Below, piece by piece: positions 57,964 through 64,000 of a stretch of 64,000 nt of DNA. How positions within the stretch are numbered: the first letter of the stretch is position 1; the number at the start of each line of letters is the position of its first letter. The position numbers and the translations under genes were made by a program. The stretch is from the NCBI RefSeq assembly GCF_025766255.1, contig NW_026516701.1, forward strand, positions 62,001-126,000, in the 5' to 3' direction. The notes under the pieces are model-generated. The model had not been told where the DNA came from and did not search any database. It saw only the letters and a program-made list of their open reading frames with translations. The DNA is from Zychaea mexicana (taxonomy: Eukaryota > Mucoromycota > Mucoromycetes > Mucorales > Lichtheimiaceae).

Positions 57964-60114
57964 CTAGCTAGCCTGCCAATTTTGCCATGCTTCATAGTAT
58001 GCCTTGTATTCTTCTGTAGTCATATTTCGTTGGTCTTCTTCCATCACTTCATTCAGAGGCACCATCCGACCATTAACTAGACATATCCCCTTTTAGTAAA
58101 AGACTTTTCTGTTGAAGGATCGCGGTAAATATCTGATTAATTTTACCTGATACCAAAGGAATATCTTCATCCTCTCCAAACTCTTCCAATCCCTCGTCCT
58201 CGCTTGGTGCTCTGCATCAAAAGTCAAAAGTCACATTTAGCATATCATGTTTAATAAAGAAACGACGTAATCTTTTATATATGCAAACCACGAACCTTTG
58301 TCCAGCACCGTTGGTATCAGGGCTATAGTAATCATTACCATTGGTAACTGTTTCGAACTCTTCTTCATCTTCATCTACATCCAAGGCATTTGCATCGCCT
58401 GCTGGTGCAGCTGCACTCAAAGATTCGTAGTACTTTGCATAATCTACATCATACAAATAGCGGTAAGTAACACCCTTCTCCAATGCTGACACATATATCC
58501 TCCTCTCCCTTTCAAGAAACTTACAATCATGTCTATCGGCATCAAACTCTTCTGTAGCAACCTCATCAAATGTCTCTTCCTCTTCCTTCTTTTCTTTATC
58601 CTGTGGACGATCGCCAGTGCCGGCCAACGAATCGGAAACAGTACTTCGTTGATGCCATACAGGAAGCATGTTTTGTTGACGCTTTTCTTCCGCCTCTTCC
58701 AGTTTTGCCCGTCGTGCTGCTTCGTTATCCATTTGCAGATCGACAATGATTTCACCTTGTCCAGCACCTGTATCTTGCGCAATAGCAAGCTCGTGTTCCT
58801 CTGTAGTATAAAGCATCAGTCATAAAAATGTGTTGCTTTTTCTCTCTGTCTGATCCTTTTCATGCTACATAGCATGCAAATACCTCGTGATGCACCATTG
58901 CCACGTGCTGCAACACCAATTGGTTTGAATATATAGCTTTTTTTTATAGATAATGAGCAAGTTAGTACAATCAAGTCCCTGATGACAAAGAGTAATCCTT
59001 GGAAAAGAAACCACTTACTTTGTTGGAATTGTTAATGTATCGGTCTGTTTCAATAGAGAAATGATAGGTTGAGACTGTTCTCGTAACCTAGGTTATACAC
59101 GATCAAAACCAAAATAACATATCATTAGACTCTTGAATCCATGTTCAGTATCATCCCCTTGGCCGTTCTTTCTTTTGTTTCTTTACCGTGTCAGTTCCTG
59201 CTGGCTTCCTTGTACGCTTTCAGCATTATCGTTCTCGACTAAAACTTCGCTGCAGGCGTCGCAATGGAAAAGTCCGTCCGTTGGGTCCATCAGTGGTACG
59301 GCCTCTAAAGGCAAATATTGGCGTTGACAGTTTGAGCAAATGTAACCCTTGTTTTCTGATTCCTATGGGTCAAAAAAGAGTAAAGGTTTAGGATTCAAAA
59401 ATGATCATATTATTAGATCCATCATACGGTGTTGGTGTTCAAAAAGGATGATGATGTAGGTGCGTATTACCGTTCGCAGATTGTCACGAACGTTCGTTTG
59501 CATCTTGTACATCTTCCACTTGACCACATCCACAAATTCTTTGTAGTCGAGATAGTAGTATGTTTTTGGTACGGGTCGTTGATCCTGTTTACGAGCCTCC
59601 ATACGCGTCGCCCTTTTGTTTAATTAATAACGAACAAGTATTAGTCGAACAGAAATCCGAAAAGCAAAAGCAAGCACAAATGATAAATGATGGTGTAGAT
59701 AGAGGCTGTTGGAGTCTTTGGTATTTCTCGGTGGTGTTTTTGTTTTACGCACATTTTTAATAATCGATCTTCTTTAAGCTTTCCGCATATTCTATGGATA
59801 TCGCGCGGTGTCATTTTTAACGACATTACTAGATCTTCTTCACGAACACTAGCAAAACAGTGATTGTTCAATAGTAATGATCGTGGCAATCATCATTTTA
59901 GTGAAACTTGCTTCAATTTACAAAAAAAAAGTAACAATTATGTAATATATATAGATTTGTATACTATATGAATCTAAAGCTTTAAAGATCTTTACCCCGT
60001 ATTGTTTGGTGTCGAGTTGTTCAGCTCATCAAGAATCACAATGTATTTAGGATCATAAAAAGCACGGGCGACTCTAGCAACAAGAGCTTTTGGGATTTCC
60101 ATCGAAGAACTCAT
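57964..60114 (-). CDS. TFA1: transcription initiation factor IIE, alpha subunit
   Basis: About ten exons on the minus strand, from MSSSMEIPKALVARVARAFY (60114) to AYYEAWQNWQAS (stop at 57964-57966). TFIIE-alpha recruits and regulates TFIIH at RNA polymerase II promoters. The N-terminal winged helix includes REEDLVMSLKMTPRDIHRIC and LKEDRLLKMCV, then KTYYYLDYKEFVDVVKWKMY. The zinc ribbon has its four Cys in YICSNCQRQY and LFHCDACSEV. The C-terminal half is acidic (EEEETFDEV, DVDEDEEEFETV, EDEGLEEFGEDED), as in yeast Tfa1. The ending VNGRMVPLNEVMEEDQRNMT matches fungal members. Small exon edges in 58850-59400 were not all fixed. The start lies 130 bp from the methyltransferase gene. Confidence 0.9.
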
Positions 60115-60244
60115 TTTTTTGAAAAAGCAAGTTTTAGGTCAACCAAAGAAACTAAGCTCCAGCTCTCTCTCCTACTATTTTTATTACCATTTACGAGGCT
60201 GCAACCCCGCCTACCTTTTTTTTTTTCCCCTTTGGTGAACCTGA
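60115..60244. promoter_or_regulatory. very short divergent promoter, TFIIE-alpha and THUMP methyltransferase
   Basis: The start codons of two divergent genes are only 130 bp apart. The spacer has a CTCTCTCTCC pyrimidine block (60162-60172) and a 12-base T run followed by CCCC (60217-60232). No TATA box seen; a poly(dT) tract fits a nucleosome-free shared promoter. Confidence 0.6.
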
Positions 60245-61901
60245 ATGGCGACGACGAAGGCGACGCCGCCAAACTCCAAACTTGTCCATATCGTATTCCA
60301 TGTACCGGAAGGTTAGTCTCAGTCCACCCATTCAACAATTATACAACCCCCTATACTCGCGTAGTTGACGTATACAAATAATTAAACCAACTACGGTGCA
60401 GGTTTGGAGTTCGTTGCAAAGAATGAAGTCAATTCAAAGCTAGCACCCAAGTTGCAAGAACAACAGCAGTCAACAATAACAACAACGATCGTGGCCGATC
60501 CCAACACAGGTCGGGTCCACTTGATTTGTTCAATTGACCTTTCAGCACTTGTCACAATGATAAAGTCAATACACTTGCTCAGCGTTCGAGATATCGTGCT
60601 TGTCGCGTCCATGGTTGTGCTACCCGAAGAGATATTTGAAGATCGTGAAAAGACCTGTCAAATTATTGCGGATACCGCTACAGCAACCGATTTTGATCCT
60701 TACGTTACATCGCTTCAATATGGCCCCACTACAGATGAAAACAACGATAACACCGCAGCAACGACAAAAACGACCTTTCGCGGCACGTTTTATAAAGAAG
60801 AATTGACGCATTCCATCAAAACACCCGAATTGGCAAGTTGGATCGGATTTGGATTCGGCACCCAGTATCCAGACTACAAGGTCAATCTGGAACAGTTCAA
60901 TTACGAAGCGGTTGGCTTGTGGACGCGTACGGCAAATCACAGCTTGTTGGATCTTATTGCTGTTGTTCCTCAAAACCAACATGACGGTGGTGATTATGAG
61001 CATGAAAAGAAAAAGATGAAGAAAAATCCACCCATCCTATTGATGGTGGGCGTGACAATCAAAACGAATGTCGTAAAAAACCGAAATCGCCAGTTTTTTG
61101 GAAAAACAAGCTTGAATCCATGTATCGCGTATTGTTTGGCACAAGTGGCAAATCCAAGTCCAGGACAGGTGGTATTGGATATGTGCTGTGGCACAGGCAC
61201 CATCCCGATTGAAGGCGCGTCGTGTTATCCTGATGCAATATGGATTGGAAGTGAAGGTAAATGATGATACTATAATAGTGGGGGACGGATCTCGAGTAAT
61301 TGAGATACAACATAGTGTATATACTAATCGATGAGCAACTCGATATGTAGTTCATGAAACGACATTATGCGAAAAAGCAAGAGGAAATGTACTGCATTCT
61401 GGTGTACAAAATACTGAGCTTATGCTGGGCGATGGCCGGTGTCTATGTCTCCGAGATGATAGTGTGGATATTATACTGACAGGTAAAGTGATTTTACAAA
61501 CAAATGTTCTGCCTAGTTCCATATCATAACTGATCCAATCATAATGTGGTTATATGATCCTTAATATCAAGACTGGCCATGGGGCTTACGAGAAGGGTCT
61601 TTTTTGGCAATCCAAAGAGTAAGTTCTATATTTTCATATTAAGAAAACAGACAACGACATCACTGCTTTCATTTAGTCCTATATTCATACTCCTTGATAG
61701 CTTTATCCAAGGTTCATGAAGCAAATTAGCAGAGTTTTGAGATCGAAAGGAAAAGCATATATCGTAACACAAGGACACAAGCTTTTGAACCGAGTCTTGG
61801 ATTATCCATGGTGTGCAGCAACATGGGATATTAATGAAATCAAACCGATAGCCATAGGCGGCCACAAGGTCTCCTTGTACATATTAACTAAAAAGTTATA
61901 A
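60245..61901 (+). CDS. THUMP-domain tRNA guanine-N2 methyltransferase (THUMPD3/Trm14-like)
   Basis: Five exons (60245-60311, 60402-61256, 61351-61482, 61572-61618, 61701-61901) give 433 residues. THUMPD3-type enzymes methylate N2 of guanosine in tRNA (position 6 and, in humans, 7). Residues ~10-190 form the N-terminal and THUMP region (VHIVFHVPEGLEFVAKNEV; FRGTFYKEELTHSI). The Rossmann methyltransferase has VVLDMCCGTGTIPIEGA (SAM motif I), MLGDGR (Asp for the adenine) and the catalytic loop ILTDWPWG, in the place of the usual (D/N)-x-P-(F/Y)-G. It ends with GKAYIVTQGH and ISRVLRSK before it. The TRxHSLL-like NHSLLDL segment before the catalytic domain also fits. Whether it prefers G6, G7 or another site cannot be told. 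Confidence 0.85.
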
Positions 61902-62430
61902 TCATCATACCTTATTGCATACAAGTTTTCCATACATTTACATCACCATCCTTTGTTTTTTCAGTAACTTGAAAGCGCTTCATTAAATCATTCCCTTTTT
62001 GCTTATGATCATTCGCATATTGTATGCTCTAGCTATAAATTTACCCTATTGCAAGCAAAAGGGTCTACTTTAAAAGTGACGCTATAGCTGATGAAAAATG
62101 TAATGAAAAGGAATGGATAAATGTTTTTGTAAGCTCTGTAAATACTGCTATACCGCTGAAAAAATATGTAAATGTAAAGATCAATGTATCATAGTATGAT
62201 ACTATTATTATGCATACTGTACTTAAAGAAATGCCGTTATCATAATAAATTTTCTGATCTCTACAAAGTCCTATATTATACAAGCACGATTAATAACGTT
62301 GTTAGTGGGGAGCAAAGAAAGATGCAAATAAAACCTTCGCTTCTTAGATAGTATCATACAATAAAAACAGAAAGCAGTAGCCGAGCAGAGTATCTAAGAC
62401 GTACAGCATCGGTTTCATTACGTGCAAACG
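61902..62430. other. intergenic upstream of the repeat-built protein
   Basis: A/T-rich 3' region of the methyltransferase gene. Nothing else recognised. Confidence 0.35.
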
Positions 62431-63797
62431 ATGCATTTTTCTGACGTTGTGCATACTCCCGCTTCGGCGTGCGAGTCCCTGCCTTCTGAGCATACTCCCG
62501 CTTCGGCGTGCGAGTCCCTGCCTTCTGAGCATACTGCCGCTTCGGCGTGTCAGTCCCTGCATGAGCAAACGGCCACTTCGGTGCGCGCGTCCCTGCATGA
62601 AAACGCGGTCGAGGACACACCCATTGACGAGGATGTCCAGATGGAGGAGCCGTCGTATGACGATGAGCTCGCCAACTTAATGGCTTCCCTGACTTTGGGG
62701 ATGGACGCTTCCGCGTGGTATGAAGATGATTCTTCTGCCATTCAAAACCCATACGCTTTGCAAACTCACGCTTCGGCATACGAGTCCCTGCACCAAGAGC
62801 ATACTCCCGCTTCGGCGTGCGAGTCCCTGCCTGAAGAGCAAACCACCACTTCGGTGCGTGCGTCCCTGCCAATTGACAACACGGTTGAGGATACACTGAT
62901 TCACGAGGATGTGCAAATGGAGGAGTCGTGCGACTCTATGTCGCAAGACGCTCAATTTTCCAACCCAATGCCTTCTCTCGCTTCGGTTGTGGACGCTCCC
63001 GTGGGGCCAGCTCAGGATGATTCCTTTGCAGTGCCTGTCCCGATGAGACAATACAGATCTGCGCAAGCCGCTTCTGCAAGTGTGCCTCTGCCAGATGACG
63101 ATGATGAACCCGCAGCCGGCGAGGATACACTTGAGGCTGGCGTTGTGCAAGCGGATGATGCGCTGTTTATCGGCAATCAACCCGTGTTTATGCCTTCTGC
63201 CGCTACGCGTGAGGACACTCCTGCTGTGCAGCCAAATGATGAGGGTATTGCCTCCTTTTGGTTTGAAATCTTACAACGGGCAACGGTGCTCGACGAAGAG
63301 GTCTCTGACCTCTTGAGTGCCGCAAATCCCGACATTCCTGCCACGACCATTACTTCCGCCACTATCACCACACAACCTGCCACGGCAACCGCCGTTGGAT
63401 CCGCCCCTCTGTCTCCGCCCTCCCCCTCCGGTGATGTTGATGTAGATGCCGTCCGTTTTCAGCTTCAAGCCGAAGCGGACGAGGATAATGCGTGGTTCGA
63501 CGAGTTGATCGGTAAGTTTTATTTACATTGATACATCATGAATCCACGCGTTGTATTTACCAATTCTAATGAATGCTTTGATTTTTTGGTCGATTACTAG
63601 GTGTTTTGTCGTGTCGTGTTGTCGGTGTTTTCCTCCTCTTCCTCCTGGTCCTCCTCTTCCGTTTGTTCTTACTCCTACTTTTCCGCTCTGCTGCTTTTTT
63701 CTTGGCGTTTTTCGGTGCGCCATATGGTGTATCTACGTGGGCAGCGTTTTCAATACGTGTTTATAGTGTGGCTGTAGGTATCAGGAGTAATCGTTAG
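62431..63797 (+). CDS. acidic repeat-built protein with hydrophobic C-terminal tail, unknown family
   Basis: Two exons (62431-63511 and 63601-63797; GTAAGT donor, CGATTACTAG acceptor) give 425 residues. Residues ~8-55 are near-exact 13-residue repeats (HTPASACESLPSE and variants). A second, shorter set lies at ~112-150. Each set leads into a block of the form VEDTxIxEDVQMEE, so a unit of about 100 residues was duplicated. The middle is acidic, rich in Asp, Pro and Ala, and ends in EDNAWFDELIG. The second exon encodes one or two strongly hydrophobic segments (VFLLFLLVLLFRLFLLLLF; AAFFLAFFGAPYG) and a short basic end, suggesting a tail-anchored or C-terminally anchored membrane protein. There is no N-terminal signal peptide. 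No family recognised. The G/C-richness (about 55%) contrasts with the A/T-rich flank. A further exon beyond 63797 cannot be excluded. Confidence 0.55.
62451..62871 (+). repeat. tandem 39-bp coding repeats in two blocks
   Basis: Units of 39 bp begin GCATACTCCCGCTTCGGCG. The first two copies (62451-62489 and 62490-62528) are identical; the next two (62529-62606) have drifted. After a 160-bp non-repeat stretch, three further diverged units occur at about 62763-62871. The period is a multiple of three, so the frame is kept. Identity of neighbouring copies suggests recent unequal exchange. Confidence 0.85.
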
Positions 63798-64000
63798 ATA
63801 CCAAATCTATTTTTTTAATATAGACTGCTATCTGTGCTGCTGTCTTTGTTGTGGCAGATACTTTCATGTCTGTCTTTGGACGCGAGTCCGTGTAGGACAA
63901 CAGGTAAATATAGATACCTTGATAACATCAGTTAAAGTCTTCCGTGTGTGCATGTCGTTGATTAAAGGGAGTTATTAATAGGTCATGGCTGTTGCGGCCT

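Noticed and set aside
62354..63180. Long minus-strand ORFs opposite the repeat-built protein, with repeated TRTPKREYA-like units
   Set aside because: They mirror the 39-bp repeat; the plus strand has the better start, acidic domain structure and a consistent intron to a membrane exon. Not fully excluded.

Overview
The window comes from the nuclear genome of a fungus. Most genes are split by short introns of about 45-150 nt with GT..AG ends and CTAAC/CTAAT-like branch points. Several proteins carry long Q, N, S or T runs. The gene set includes mitochondrial carriers, an Arf-like GTPase, a PKA regulatory subunit and a Dsc-complex subunit. A Barentsz-type exon-junction protein, a TPX2-like spindle factor and an ARL8 GTPase, all scarce or absent in yeasts, point to an early-diverging lineage; Mucoromycota is the best guess, inferred from gene content and style only.

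Layout. 0-7.5 kb: possible gene end at the left edge, TPX2-like (+), RNase P subunit Rpp14/Pop8 (+), Slm1/2-like PH protein (-). 7.5-13.6 kb: gene-poor, with a 717-bp non-autonomous hAT-type element (perfect 13-bp terminal inverted repeats, 8-bp target duplication), tRNA-Glu(UUC) and a LINE endonuclease fragment. 13.6-18.3 kb: mitochondrial acyl carrier protein (+), HGH1 (-), ARL8 (+). 18.3-26.9 kb: mostly empty, with an orphan Ser/His-rich ORF (-) and mitochondrial uS15m (-). 26.9-34.5 kb: exopolyphosphatase (+), ribosomal P2 (-), a 14-exon membrane dipeptidyl peptidase (-), a small PAM2-motif protein (-). 35.8-48 kb: TBC1D12/14-type RabGAP (-), GW-rich Barentsz-like protein (+), Dsc3 (+), a secreted helical orphan (+), mitochondrial [2Fe-2S] ferredoxin (+). 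48.6-50.8 kb: a decayed amidohydrolase and an unidentified exon-like tract. 52.8-64 kb: PKA regulatory subunit (+), ALG2 (-), LSM8 (+), TFIIE-alpha (-), THUMP tRNA methyltransferase (+), and a repeat-built protein with a hydrophobic tail (+).

This is an ordinary eukaryotic mix, not an operon or cluster. Several divergent pairs sit very close (TFIIE-alpha/THUMP 130 bp apart, ALG2/LSM8 209 bp) and probably share promoters. Functional threads that recur are mitochondrial function (ACP, ferredoxin, uS15m), RNA handling (Rpp14, LSM8, Barentsz, THUMP MTase, tRNA-Glu, PAM2 protein) and the endomembrane system (ARL8, TBC GAP, DPP, ALG2, Dsc3). Most gene models below were built by hand from splice consensus and checked for reading-frame continuity; no homology search was run.
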